DNA from: Anthoceros angustus
Taxonomy: Eukaryota > Streptophyta > Anthocerotopsida > Anthocerotales > Anthocerotaceae
Reading direction: 5' to 3'
DNA length: 64,000 nt
NCBI GenBank assembly: GCA_010909165.1
Contig: MU008194.1
Coordinates: 434,001 to 498,000 of the forward strand
The notes beneath the pieces are model-generated. The model did not search any database. It had not been told where the DNA came from and saw only the letters and a program-made list of their open reading frames with translations. The translations under genes and the position numbers were made by a program. This document shows positions 1 to 12,705 of the stretch, piece after piece (position 1 is the first letter of the stretch; the number at the start of each line of letters is the position of its first letter).

Positions 1-3000
1 AAGATTTCGGTACTCACCTGCACGATGCAGTCTACTATGAGGGCACGGATTGCCACGTTCCTGCTGTTTCTCATCAATATCACGAAAGGCTTCAGTATGT
101 CATTCTGGAAGCTGAAATTTGCAAGTTCTGATCGTTCGAGATATTTGATGGCAAGCTGCCTCAATGCATCTATCGAGTACATGGCAATCTGCTCATCCTC
201 GTGGCTCCCGGCGGCAACAAAATGCTGCGCCAGTACACCCCATATCTTTGCCCACACCTGTGCAATACTAAGGCCTTTTAGCAATGTTTCCAGGTAAATT
301 GCCTCGTCCCTCCTGGCAACTGCCAGAAAAACAACCGGCACTCACCATCCTAATGCGGGACATGTTGTAGTAGCTTATTTCGACGAGCTTCTGCAAACTG
401 AAGACACGAGGTGGAATTTGTTGCAATTCGTCGGATGAAGCATAGCAAAGCGCGGTAAAGAACTCCACTATCATGTCACTAGGTAGGCTGGCACTCTTTA
501 CAAATACTTGTTCTGTAGGTCTTCCTGTCAGTTCGACTAAAGATTGCACCAGTGCTGGGTTTCCTCCATGCAAGGGGTTAAATGACGTAGTTGGAGCTGT
601 TGCAAGGTACTCCAACCTCGAGACACATTCTAGAAGGTTGTTCCATGTATCTTGCAAAGCATCAGGCTCATTCTCAATGACCTCCAGCAACGTCTTCAAT
701 GCTTCTACGCTCTTCGCGGACACTTCTTCCGGAGAGTGCATATAGGTGAATCTGCAAGAAGATAGAGCAGAAGATATCAGCCTGGGGTGAAAACTAAACT
801 GTGCAACGTTTTTCAAAGCCCAACAGAAGTGGAATATTGTAAAATTTTCAAGGCCATCCACACCTGAGAAGATAAAATTGCAGACCTTATTAAAGTAGTT
901 AAGATGGCACATCGCATGGCATCCATGGTTAGCACTTTAGTAAGATGTACACCCATTTGAAAACCTTCCATACACAGAGAGATTTGGAAATGGTTGTTGC
1001 TCTTTTCCATTAATGCAGAAAAAGTTGCCAGCAACGGCCAACCAATAGCCTCCAGCATAGGGCGAGCAAGCTCCAGCTGCTTCGCAACATGAAAAACACC
1101 CCTCTTCATCCCTCCTTTCTTCAATAGGTCCTGGGTGTTTTGCACAATACGCTCGCCTTCCACTTTAGTGTCAACAGCTCTCTTTTTGGGTTGTCGAAGT
1201 TTCAGCACACTGACAAGCCTGCTTTTCTCTTCCAGATCCTTTCTCTTCGCCAGATTCTTTACTGTATCACCTTTCAGTTTGATCTCATCCTTGACAATAG
1301 AGTCGTAGATGCCTTCCAGCAGTTCCCTAGGGGCATGTTCTTCCTGGTCACCTGGCTGGCCAGAGTTGATTTTAACGAAGTCAGCCTTGGACATCTTTTC
1401 CTTAACCATAGGATTATGAGCATCTGTGTTGAGCATGATAACAGCGTAGGCCAACACATAGGCAGTGTCAGCGTTCTTGAATAGGCCTGGATTCGTGTTG
1501 CAGAACCTGTCGCACGCTGTGCGTTAGTCTTGCTCTCACCTCGTTATGCTTGCAAAATACCCCAGCTCTCCACATACTTTCCCCATTGTGAACAGTTCGG
1601 CAACCAACTGTTATGTGGGTCTACAAGGGCGTTTCTTGAAACACTGTGCATGAAAGACAAAGAGGGCCAGTCATATTTTCACCGTTCAGCGAATTTCTCC
1701 ATGATACGGTCGATCTTCTGAGCTTCCCCAGGAAGCCTGAATCCGTTTAAGAGCTCCCGTATTGCTTGGTCAAACGCCATGCCAGCAAAATTGAACTGAT
1801 CAATGTAAGCATGCATGACTGACAGCTGAAACGCCTCATGTTGTCCAAGGTAATCACCAATCATAACCTGCAGCAGGAAAACTCAACAAGTCAACCATGA
1901 GAGATTCAGAGGCTGGAAATGCCCCATAGTACGGTATCCTATATGCCAGACGAGTAGGAACTGGACAGCAAGCTTCTACCTTGTCTAACCCTGGAGTAGT
2001 TCGCAGGAATTTAGCAACAGATGTTGGTTCTTTCTCTGCCAGCTTAAATTCAAACAAAGCTTTAACTCCTTTTTCTGGCTTGCGGTTGAACTGCACAGGA
2101 AACAACCTGCACTGACGTTTTACAGTGTCCACTTGAAGCAATTACAGGCTGGAAACGTCCATGTAAAACCTGAGTGTGTGTTTCTTACTAGAAACTAAAA
2201 AACTCATGAGCAAGTGAGCATCACCTCAGCCACAGCAGCCTCCATGGTGGACTTGTGGGCCTTTGCTTTCCCATAGTCAGCTTCACCTCTTGTCGTTCCA
2301 TCCTCCCTGCTTTCCAGCTCAGATGCTTCAACTGCTTCCTTGCCTTTCAATCCCTCCATACCAGTGCTTTCACCCTCAAGTTCCATACTGTCTTGGTGCT
2401 TTATAGTCCACTCCATTAGCGCTCTAAGAACATTCACAAGACACTGCAGATACATCCTAACAACATTTAGCATGCTTGAGTCAAAATGAACCAATGTGTG
2501 AGCAACTCATCCTTTGGAGGAACACGGTGCTATGCCACAATGCACTTCTTGCAATCAAACTACCTCCCTGATCTATCAAATTAGAAAATGTTGCACTGCA
2601 GTCACTCTTTCCTGTAGCTTATCGACCACAACCTTCACTTGAATGCAGTGACAGTCAGCTGAAGGAATTAAAACTATCTCTCTTGCTACAAGTTCACCAC
2701 AGTCATTCCCTGGTGTACCTTATCTAACAAAAAAAACCGTCATCGATTGGCATCATCAGAAGGCTTGAGTACCAAAGAGAAGTCACCTGTAAAGATGAGA
2801 CCTGGTTGACCATCATATGTTCTGCTTCAGGACTATTTGGTTGTGGGAGATCCGAGGTGCCTTGTGCAATCTTTGATAAAGAGTTGACCTGAGGAATTTC
2901 TTGGTTGCTGTGATCCAAGTCACAACTTTACAGCTCCACGCAATGAAAATCAATGAGACCTCACCATGCGTTCAAACAAATTGGTTGCTGCTAAATCGCA

Positions 3001-6000
3001 ATCATAGTTGACAAAGACGTCTGCAAGTAGCTGAGGATCCAAGCACAGGTTCTCAAGCATTCTACAGGAAACAGAATGGAGATATTTCCTCATGGTGGAA
3101 CACCATTTACATGGCACTTGGACTGAGCTCAGAAGCAACAAATCTTATGATCCACTAATGACGGAACAGTATGAAAGGTCATTCAGCTCACAATCGCGCA
3201 AAATATTCCAAGCAACTCCTTACTTCAAAACTGTTGTTTGCTGCTGAAGAGGTGTTTCCAAACTATCTAGTGCTCTCAAAATAACTAAAGGAAAAAAGAC
3301 TGCTACCTCCTCCTGCAAGGAGGTGTTTTTAGGATGAGAATGAAGCTTTATGCACAGGAGAGCTAGCATAGATTACATTTGAAATTAAGACGCCCAGAAA
3401 CGGAACTACCTTCAGGCTTCCTCTACAACGCTGCAGCAATACTGCAAAGATGCTGCAAGAGAGCTGGAAGCAATGTAGTCGTCGATCAGACATGAATATT
3501 CTTAAGGTGCTAACTCAAAAACTGTTCTCCAAGTAACAGACATGAATGTTCTTAAGGTGCTAATTCAAAAAGTGTTCTCCAAGTAACAAAAAAATCAGAT
3601 ACTTGGACAACCTGGAAAATGAGGAAATTTGTCGATACACATGCTCGAAGTAGGGCATAACATAAGTATGCTTTCAAACAATCCAAAAGATGCAGATCAA
3701 GTATGGAACCGAAGTCAACATTCATCAACAGGCTCTGAAATGTGCCATGCAGTATCAGAATGAACGGCTTTCACAGCCACGAACAGCCCTTTTGACGATA
3801 TAACAGACCTGTAAGACCTCAAGAGAAAGGATCCTGGTCTTATCCACAACAATATCGTCACCATCTTTCATGGACATCTGCAAGACAGCCAGTAAATACC
3901 AAACCTCAATATTGTGAACTCGCACAATAATATGAATAGATAAAGAGACATTGTGTGCCCAAAAGGAGTGAAACCTAAGACAGCAAGCAATCTATAGCTC
4001 CCTTCTCCCATGCCCTTACCTCACAGATGGTACGAAAAATTAGCAAAGCATCCTGTTCGTCTATTGTAAAATTGCTTGTGTGCAGCCCACTGGCACAGTA
4101 AACTTGCATCAATTATGACTTGATAATCTGACATCCGGTGACACACAGAACAGTCAGGTCTTCTGAGCTACAAAGGACTTACTTTCCTGTCTTTGCTTGA
4201 CCCTCTGCAAAAACAGCCTGATCCAGTGCAGCCTCAAGACCCTGCCAAGGCCTGAAATTTCTCACATCGGACCATCCGTGAGCAGCAAGAGAGACATTTG
4301 GACGAAACAGCATTTAAACTACAAGGTGTACCACATACCTTAACATTAGAACCTCCAGCAAGGACCTGAAGTTCTTCCAAAGTCAACTTTGAGGTTGGTG
4401 CGGTTTTACCAGAAGTGCTCTTGATGCCCATGCTGACGGCACTAGTTTCTGGCTTATCATCGTCAACAAGAGAAACCCTATTAACGCTGTCTGCCTTTTT
4501 GTGGAAACCTCCACCATCTGGATGACTATTTACTGCCCCCAAAGAACTCTGCACAATTCAAGCTGCACTTTTCTGTAAATAAACAAAGAAGACCCATGGC
4601 TCTCATGCTTCCTGTAGCTTTCAGCAAATGGTCAAGAACATTGACGTATCATGGTCGGGCTGTGCATCAGTTCTTAAGTTAGATTGCTTTTCTCTGTACC
4701 TGTACCTGCACTGGGGACTCAAGCCTCTTGCATTTCACTATGCTCATTTGTGTCAGGGTTGCCTTTGCAGTTGCCTGATTTACAACACTCTTGCTGAAAA
4801 CAATAATGTAGTCATTAATCAGAGTACAGTAACGGAGTACCATTTCAACATGGAATGGTTGTGTGAGGAGTACTGGTATCAGCAAGAGCTTACAAACATC
4901 ATGCTACAAACCTGCTCAATGCAATGTTGTAGCATGTTATCATAGCTGTCAGCAGGCAGCTCCCATGCACTGTGAAAGTGAATACTGAGAGGAGCACTAT
5001 TTCCCCAACGTGGAAGAGAATCAGCCAAGTGCACCAGATAGACCTAGTACCTTCAAATGAGGAAGATGCAACAGCAGTAAGCAGAGCCTTGATCACTTGC
5101 AGCACCATTCTAAGGGACAAACCATAGCCGGAGGTCACCAAACACAGCTACATAAGCCGCAGAGATTTTCTAATAAGTCAAATTGATTATAACTGTTCAA
5201 GAAAAAACTTAATTGCATTCGGAGAATCAAGTGAGTTTGTCTTACGTATCAGATGCATTGTTGTCAGCACAAGCACATATTACATTAAACAACTGAGTTG
5301 TCATGCTTTCGTTTTTCCCGCTGTTCTCAAGACCAGCTACACCTTCCAACAGCCCAAACGCTATAAGTTTCTGTCACAAAACATATGGCAGTATGAAATA
5401 TTATGAAAGTAAAACAAATTATGGAAGGCAGGTGCCAGAACAGCATACTCAAGCACATCAGTCCGACAATTGCAGTAATACTCCTTCACACTCCCAGACT
5501 CTAAAATGGTCAGAACTGCAGCAACCCACTCATCCCGGCAAGATGGGAGTTTAAAATCTCTCCACAGTGGAAGGCACAGACTGCAGACAGTAACGTATAT
5601 TCGTCCCATCAAAGACAAACACCAAGACTTTGAGCACCTACATGAAAACAATCCAAGGCTGTCTCTACGAGCTTGGCTTGCTTGCTTTGGATGGCAAGCC
5701 GCAATGGAAGAACAGCTAGATCAACTTGCAAGTCCTCTGAATTGTTGGCACCTTCAGCCAGCGCCATACCAGCAGCACTTGACGACTTCAAAGGAGGACC
5801 TAACAGCCTTTTGAAAAACGATGGAGTTCCTGCCGCTGAGATGGCCTTCGAGCTATTTGAGGTTCCTGGCCCTTTAGAGTTGATTTCTTCGGACTCGCTA
5901 CAGAGCCAGTCAACAGTCATTCCATGTCAGCAAGAGTGACAGTAATTAGTCTGCACACTGCAATAACACCGACACACTGCAATAACACTCAATCACCAGC

Positions 6001-6267
6001 TGTAGTAGAGATGGTAGATAACCTGTCGTCCTTGGCACCCGTGGTCGAACTCTTCACCGTTTCTACAATCACATCCCCACTCAGATGCAAAATCCATCAT
6101 GAAAATGCTAGAAACAAGCATGCATCGATCCCGCAGGAAAGCGTAGCTGAGTAACAACCTAAGTAAACCTTGATAGCCTCCCGCAAGTCGCCATTTTTCC
6201 TTCCTGTAGCGTCTTTCAGCATTCGCTCGAAGGCCCGAGTGACAAATGACCCCACTGCATCCGCCAT
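1..6267 (-). CDS. BIG5: BIG5/BEN1/MIN7-type Sec7 ARF guanine-nucleotide exchange factor (3' part beyond window)
   Basis: Large ARF-GEF that loads GTP onto ARF GTPases at the trans-Golgi/early endosome. Twenty-two exons can be placed in phase: 6159-6267, 6023-6062, 5642-5897, 5246-5370, 5051-5109, 4912-4969, 4706-4793, 4339-4548, 4183-4241, 4020-4089, 3809-3877, 3612-3734, 3410-3463, 3224-3312, 2965-3061, 2787-2888, 2225-2443, 1980-2090, 1683-1867, 886-1506, 346-751 and 18-257, giving 1130 residues. The start [18 protein letters not shown] resembles the BIG5 N-terminus, not BIG1-4. The DCB/HUS region includes [16 protein letters not shown]. The Sec7 domain starts near residue 610, and its glutamic finger ([11 protein letters not shown]) is near residue 694. 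HDS repeats follow. BIG5 is about 1,700 residues, so roughly a third lies beyond base 1. Exon 7 could end at 4700 or 4706 (tandem GTACAG), both in frame. Family certain; BIG5 subtype very likely. Confidence 0.95.
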
Positions 6268-6361
6268 CTTCGGTAGTTCAAGTCAAGGGATCTTCTCACA
6301 GGAGTGTAACAAACTCCTAGGTCCAGATGCAGTGCAGGCCATTGCTGGTGCGGTGTCTCAA

Positions 6362-6370
6362 AACCCTAGA
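6362..6370 (-). promoter_or_regulatory. telo-box upstream of the ARF-GEF
   Basis: AAACCCTAG about 95 bases upstream of the ARF-GEF ATG, in its 5' leader or core promoter. Telo-boxes (AAACCCTA) are common near the start sites of plant housekeeping genes. Position and sequence are seen; function is inferred. Confidence 0.4.
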
Positions 6371-6589
6371 CTTTCACAAACGTTCTCAGTGCAGTTAAGT
6401 GAGCTCTCAGCTGCTGCTGCTTCCGCGGGTCCTACTCCGGTCCATCGCCCAAAAAACAGTTTTCAGCAGCAGTACCTTTTGCATTTCCCAGCCAGACTCA
6501 TCGAGTAAGCATCCATCACGGTCTCGTGTCTAACAGCATATTGCGAAGGAAAAGGACGGGCTCACAGCAAGTTGCCGCAGCTTCGAGAG

Positions 6590-8508
6590 CTAATTGTGCT
6601 GAATCATGGCTGCACAGTTTGTTCTGGTCGCGTGAGAGCCAGGGCTTGCTATACATGACCCACATCTGGAAGTTCGGGGACAACACGAGCCGCGAGACAG
6701 CGGACACATATGCATGTTTTGCAATTTCGCTTTACACCAGAATTCCGCGAAAGGAAGGAAGAGCACTGGGCACATTGCAATTCACAACATGTTGCATACC
6801 AGGTACTAGGGTCGATTTGCATTCATGTCGAACAGTGCAACTCCGCTCATCTTCCAGTTCACGACATTTTCCATACCCAGATATCAGGGCTTTCCATGTC
6901 ACCGCATACAAGATTCCACGGGCCATACCCAGATATCAGGGCTTTCCATGTCACCGCATACAAGATTCCACGGGGCTTGTGTTTCATTCCGGTGCCTAGG
7001 AATATGCGCAGCTCGGGCATACCGTCTTCCTTTGTGGACGTCCTGTCGTATCACTCTGCGAGCATCCTTCAAGCTCCCACATTTTCCATCGATGCATGGA
7101 AATGTGGGACATTTGTGCACATATGTCCACCGGGCAGTGGCAGACAAACACATCCCCGACAAGCCATATAAGCCAAGAAAGCATACAAAATTATCGATCA
7201 ATTCGGAGTGTGCACCAGTGCTCACACGAGCCTTCGGCAGCCAAGCAAAAATAACACGGTCAGCCGAAATGGCTCCATTGGTCCATACAGAACATGCAGC
7301 AGTGGCCAGGTTCTTGCTCTGCATGCCCACCTTCCATGTCAACACATCCTCTGTGGGTAAGCGGTGAAAAAACCTGCCGTGCATCTCCAAGATCACCACA
7401 TTTGCCACACATGGCCACCAGGCAGCTGCCCAACACTACGTTACCCAGCATTCCTCTTTTGACAACCAGATAGTCCAGCTGCCTGAGGCACTCCATGCCA
7501 CCACATCGTGTGTTCATGTAGTCGAAAACCAGGCATGCATCTTTCAGCTCATCACATTTAGCATACCCAGATATCCGGGCATTCCATGTCCCCACATCGT
7601 ACGTGGCCGTGTTGTTAAAACCATGCGTGCATCATTTCACGACATTTTGCACAGCCAGATACCAGAGCTTTCCATGTCACCACAAGAAAGATTCCAAGGC
7701 GGCTTGTGTTCCAATCTAGTGCCTAGGATATGCGCAGCATGGGCTTCCCGTCATCTGGAATGTTTGAGACTGCTCAATGAATCGGTCAAACAAACATGAC
7801 ACCTGACATGGAAGGAGTGCATTCAGGCTCAGAGCATCTTAGCTTGCAGGAAGATGCCATCAGGAAGCTGTACATAGACCATCAGGAAGCTGCCCAACAA
7901 CTAATGAGTGCAGGTGACTCAGGCATTCCATGCCACCACATTCTCTGTGTGCATCTTCCAGTTCATAACATTCCGCAAACCCACATACCAGAGCATTCCA
8001 TGTCACCACAACCTGTGCAAAACCTGGGCGCATCCTTCAGTTCGCAACATTTTACATACATGCCCACCAGGCAGTTGCCCACCTAGCCTCTACTTTAACG
8101 AGCAATCCTCTTTGGACAATCAGTGGGTTCTGCTGCCTGCGCTTCGGTATGGCACCAGTGCTGTCCACAGGCCTTAAGAAGGAAAGCAATGAACATGGTC
8201 AGCCAAAACGAAGCCCTCCTGCTCCATCTGTCAATACACAACAACCGCTTCATGTTCCAGCCAGTGCTCTCCATGCCCAGCAACCAAGGCAGTCCCTGTA
8301 TCCCACTCGTCCCCACTCGAAAAGCAATCAGGGCAGTCCAGTATCCCACGCAGAGCAATGCCATATGACTCACGATCCTGCACTTCTGTTTTGGCTTATC
8401 CCCGAGCTCGACTATCAGGAGAGGCACCGTGACCATCTGCATTTCCAAGAAAACAAAGTGCCCATCAACCCAAGCTAGCTTGAGAGGTAGAGCAAGCTCT
8501 TTAACCAC
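6590..8508 (-). pseudogene. decayed PPR (pentatricopeptide repeat) gene
   Basis: Short PPR-like stretches occur on the minus strand in changing frames. From 5' to 3' they include FLLKACG (about 8.15 kb), WNARISGYAKCDELKDA (about 7.57 kb), CGKCGDLGDARQVF (about 7.4 kb) and VTWKALISGYGKCRELED (about 6.88 kb). These match the PLS-class pattern of plant organellar RNA-binding proteins (SWNALISGYAKCG, LVDMYAKCGSLEDARQVF). No frame stays open for more than about 170 codons, repeats are cut and fused, and no C-terminal E/DYW region is visible. Several repeats share a conserved core, including a recent 52-bp duplication. It lies just upstream of the ARF-GEF in the same orientation. A spliced gene is unlikely because the frame breaks inside repeats without splice sites. 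Confidence 0.72.
6871..6974. repeat. perfect 52-bp tandem duplication inside the PPR remnant
   Basis: Bases 6871-6922 and 6923-6974 are identical. Each begins CCATACCCAGATATCAGGGC and encodes part of one PPR motif on the minus strand. Diverged relatives occur near 7565, 7660 and 7980, the footprint of the old PPR periodicity. The unit is not a multiple of three, so the duplication breaks the frame and is recent. Confidence 0.85.
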
Positions 8509-9169
8509 AGGAGAGCATCATGTTTGAACATCATCATCCCGAACCGCGCGACACGCCCACTAACCGAGTGGGTAGAGAGCTGTGCGCGTGGGTGCTGGGT
8601 GTGGATATAGAAAATTTTCCACGGTTGGCAAGCGGAACTGGCATCCCATCTGAAGGCTTATACACCCCATGACCATAGAATCATGACCATGGGTGGGTGA
8701 TGTTTTTGAGATGGATTTGCTACCGAAACACTCAGAAGCTTCGGTTGCACCGACCTTGACAGATTTTTCATACATATGCACACATATGTACTACGTTGTG
8801 AAGGCAATGGTCCCATGCCTCCGCCGCCGGCAGGGTATGGGGCTCGTCGTCTTTTATGTACTTATGTCGCACGTGGCGACCACCGACTGCCGTCAGGGTT
8901 CAGGGTTGGAGCCGGCGAGGATGCGGCTTCGCAACTCACATCCATGCATGATGGACCCTTTCGCTTGGTGCATCCTCGCTGGAACGGTTGGCGCTGGGAG
9001 CAAGACGGGCTTCATGTGGTGCCTAGTCCCTGGTCGCGGATGCATACCCATTGGCTATGGGGGCACATGGGCATCTCTTATGTATAACATAGAACCTGGA
9101 GCGCGCAGGTGGAGCCCTTGGAGCGTCTCGCCCGCAAGGGTGCGAGGTCTCGGTTAGACTTCACGAGAG

Positions 9170-11660
9170 TGGATAGTGTTTGTCCGGACCCTAGAAACGC
9201 GTCTTAAGCGGTTTCTTTCGCTTGACCGCGGGAGTATGCTCGGGTTGCTCGCGCTCTCCGCCCGGAGCCAGTGGGTGACAATCAGCGCCCTTCGTGTCCT
9301 CCATCCGACGTCGGGCGACCCTATTTTAGCGGACATCCAGAACTTCTTCGCTGAGGAGTCTTTTTGCCTGGATAAGGCTATCTTCGGTCGGGTCCTTACC
9401 TCTGCCCCGCGCCTTTCCTCGGGGGGTCTGTCAAGGACGGTCTACGACCATCTCATAGATAATTTTACCCGGAGAATCCTTCTAGCGAGTTCTCGGAGAT
9501 GTTTCTTTTGGCATCTGCGATGGAAAGGGGGGAGACCCCTTCCGGATTGCTCAAGAGTTGGGGGCCAATCGCTTGTTGGCTATGGAGAAGCCCATCCCCA
9601 GGGTCCGCCCTATCGTAGTGCGAGAGGTTTTTTTGCGGTTTGTAAGTTGCAGCATAGCCATCCAGCTTCGGGAGCAATTCCAGGGCTACCTCAGTCCACA
9701 CTCATTCGACATCACTACTCCGAGGGGTGTGAGTATGTGGCTTTTGGAGTTGGGGCGATCCTAGAGTCCCATCCTAATTGGGTCGCATTGCAGGTGCATA
9801 TCGAGAATGCTTTTAACCGGTCTCCGGTGCGGCCATTTTCGACAAGCTCAAGGACGCAGGTGGCAGCTTGCCAGCCTTATCCCTTTTGTCCCCTCCTTCT
9901 ACGGGTCTCCTTCCAATCAATACTTTCAGCATAGGCCCACGGTCGACGGGGTTTTAATGTTGGCTCAACAGGTGGCACCAGGCAAGGAGATCTACTTGGA
10001 GGTGCCCTTTTTGCCATGGCTCATTTACGGGCTCTTTCCATCATTGCCTCCCCGTTTTGGGATTGTTTGTATCCCTCGATGGTGGACCACACCCATATCA
10101 TGGGAGCAGGTGACTAGGTCGAGGGGGCTTTTGAACTCCTCTCTTCGGAGCTCTCCCGCCTCGGTCTGAACATGAAGATTTTGAAGTCTAGGGTCTAGTC
10201 CGCCTCCGGCGTGGTGCCCTGTCTTCAGTATCTTGAGGGGGATATTGCTTCCCCACAGGGTCTTTGTGTTTAGGGGTCCCGGTGGGGCCCCCAGCTTTCA
10301 TACACGAATTCGTAAATGCGGCTTTGCAGAGGACCTAGCATATATTGGCGATCTCTCCCAATTGGGGATCCACATGTGGCGTTTGGTATTTTATCTTCTT
10401 GTTTTGCGCACCGGTCAGGCAATCTCCTCCGCACAGTACCACCCTCCTCGAGGTTCTTGTTCAGCCTGATGAGTTTTGACAGGCACGTTCTGCAGGCGCT
10501 GACCGACATCATCGGCCCGGGCACCTTTGAGTGCGCCGCCGGGGACTTGGCCAGGTGGCAGGCATCCCTCCCCGTCGCGTTTGGGGGCACTGGTCTTTTG
10601 GCCATGGAGCCCTCTACGCCGGCGGCTTCCCTTGGGAGTTAGGCTCTCTCTACCTCCATCCTGGTCTCCCGTTTCTTCATCAGGGACTCTCACATTTTGG
10701 AGTCCATCGTCGCGGGAGTGGAGGAGGGCGTTTTTCCCCGCAGATGTCCCTCCATTTGGCTAGGGGATCCCTACCCATTGAGGCTAGGGCTGCCTTGCCC
10801 TCTTTTGCTACGCTCCCTAAGGTCGGACTTCGCGGGCTTTAAGCGTCCCTCCTAGAGAAGCAATATCGGCAGGCGCAGCTGGCCCTTCTTCGGGACTCGT
10901 CCATCCCAGGGCTGGTCTGCCTGTCTCCGCTCTTGCTCTGGTAAAGAGGCAGGTTCATGGCTTCTTGCTCGGCCTTGCATCCAGGTTTTCCGAATTGCAC
11001 TAGCCTCTTTTTCTGCTGCAATGAGGTTTCGCCTGGGTCCTGGTCCAGCCTTTGGCCTACTCTCTCCCGGCTTGCAGCTGAAGGGCGCCCCTTGATGATT
11101 CGGGGACCCACCTTGCTCGCTGTCCCGCAGGTCGCCAATGCATATAGCTACACACGCTGTTGTTCGTGACGTCATGTTCTCATTGGAAGGGAGGGTGGCT
11201 TCTTTTCTTACAGGGAGCGCCCTTATACTCTACCCAACGGAGTTTCCCTCCGGACGGACCTATTTTTGGCCGGGGGGACCAGGTTTCGGTCGTAGATGTG
11301 GTTGTCACTGACCCTACCTGGGATACCGTCAGTGACCATGTGATCCTCAACCCTCCAGGATGGGCGGCGGAGGGATGCGCCACATCGAAGGCTCGTAAAT
11401 ACTCTCCTATCCAGCATGGGCACGTCTTCATCCCCCTCGCCATCGAGACCCATGGGGCCATGGGCAAGGCCTTTTCTAAGTTCATTAAGGCATGTGCCAG
11501 GGAGTATCACAGCCGTAGGAGTGGGGTTGGCCTCTCTCTTTCCTGTATCGTGGCTTTCTAAGGCAACGGGTGTTCATCGCCCTACATTGGGCGTTGGCCA
11601 ATGTTGTGTACATGACGACGGCAAGCGCGAGGCACGAGGCATCTTCGACACAAGTGGTAG
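9170..11660 (+). mobile_element. degenerate reverse-transcriptase retroelement (non-LTR type)
   Basis: Fragments of one polymerase protein follow in order on the plus strand but in all three frames. RT-like pieces include RVRPIVVREVFLRFVS (about 9.6 kb), HPNWVALQVHIENAFN (about 9.78 kb) and DPHVAFGILSSCFAHRSGN (about 10.37 kb). Next come WQASLPVAFGGTGLLAM (about 10.56 kb), a GTHLARC-like stretch (about 11.1 kb) and VTDPTWDTVSDHVILNP (about 11.3 kb). HPDWVVLQ-DVENAFN is the RT core of a family also present on the minus strand at 47.4-50.0 kb. The DD catalytic motif and endonuclease are not recognisable, and frameshifts and stops are frequent. No LTRs or target duplications were found, so the non-LTR assignment is tentative and the ends approximate. 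Confidence 0.7.
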
Positions 11661-11767
11661 GTAGGCCCTTTCCTATCCCCGATTTTCACATCCTGGGCGC
11701 GGTAGGTAGTTACAAGATTGGCGACAATGGGGGTTAGTCCCCCATGGTCTAGTGCCCTTCTAAGATC

Positions 11768-12520
11768 AGCCGTCGCGGCTAGGCCACTGACGGCCTGGCC
11801 GCGCCTGATCGGCCGTCGCGGATAGGCCACTGACGTTGCTCCTTTCCAATCACTACAGTTTCGCCTTCAGCAATTTCCTACGCAAATAGACACTCGACGC
11901 ACGGAAACAACAACAATTTGGCGTATGTGTCCCATCCAACACTTAAGCTGTTTGACGACTCGCTGAATTCCTTGCTCAAGTTTCAGCCATGGCCATTGGT
12001 CACGCCCCGAGCTCTTTCCTTTGGAGTCTAGTCTTTGCTCTCTCCGGCCGCACTTGGTCACCGAGCTAGGTGGCGCCGCACCAACTCCGCACAAAGAATA
12101 AAAAACAAATCACACAAGTTTTCTCCAAATGTGGGTCATGAGAACGGTATTCCATACTCTAACCCGGAAGCACTTTATTTACTTATTTTGATAAATTTAA
12201 ATTTTATATCTTTAGCCCCAACAATATTTTGACTATGGGGTAAGTTCATGCGAATACTAATTTCAAGACTTTCATGTGTGTGCTAGTTTCAAGACTCTTC
12301 ATATTTGCGGTTCGTTCCTATTATTAGAGAAATGTGTGTCATTCTTCGGCACCCGTAGACACCACAATTTGCCTGAAGAACAAATAACCTCAATTGGAAA
12401 ATAATTATCTTCAAAATTGAGTCTATATATAGGTAGTCTACTTCGACAGCAATGTTCTACATGTGAATCAGAGCCTTTATCAAGCGCGGCTAGGCCGTCA
12501 GTGGCCTAGCCGCGACGGCC
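11768..12520. repeat. 37-bp inverted repeats bounding about 680 bp (possible small DNA element)
   Basis: Bases 11768-11804 and 12484-12520 are reverse complements with two mismatches. Each is itself a hairpin: CGCGGCTAGGCC, a six-base loop, then the complementary arm. A partial extra copy follows the left arm at 11811-11836. The 679 bp between are AT-rich with no coding signal. This resembles a foldback or MITE-like element, but I see no clear target-site duplication. Confidence 0.5.
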
Positions 12521-12705
12521 TTATCATGGCCGACCGATCTAGCTGGAGCTCCTCCTAGCTCCATGCATGAAGCTAAGACGAAGCTAGACCTCCACCTTGG
12601 TGCCCCGAGCCACCTCCGCACAAAACAAAAAACGGTCACTAAGAAGTTCCCCTAAACTTATGGGTGATGAGAACGGTTACCATATTCCATGTTAGAGTGT
12701 ACTAC
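12060..12705. repeat. diverged direct repeat pair of about 100 bp
   Basis: About 12060-12165 and 12600-12700 share an ordered series of blocks: CCGAGC, CTCCGCACAAA, an A-rich tract, then ATGAGAACGGT and ATTCCAT. They overlap the inverted-repeat element and may be remnants of one element family. Similarity was judged by eye. Confidence 0.4.

Noticed and set aside
8776-9157. Plus-strand frames before the 9.2-kb retroelement
   Set aside because: They may be the retroelement's 5' part, but no motif supports this, so the element was not extended.
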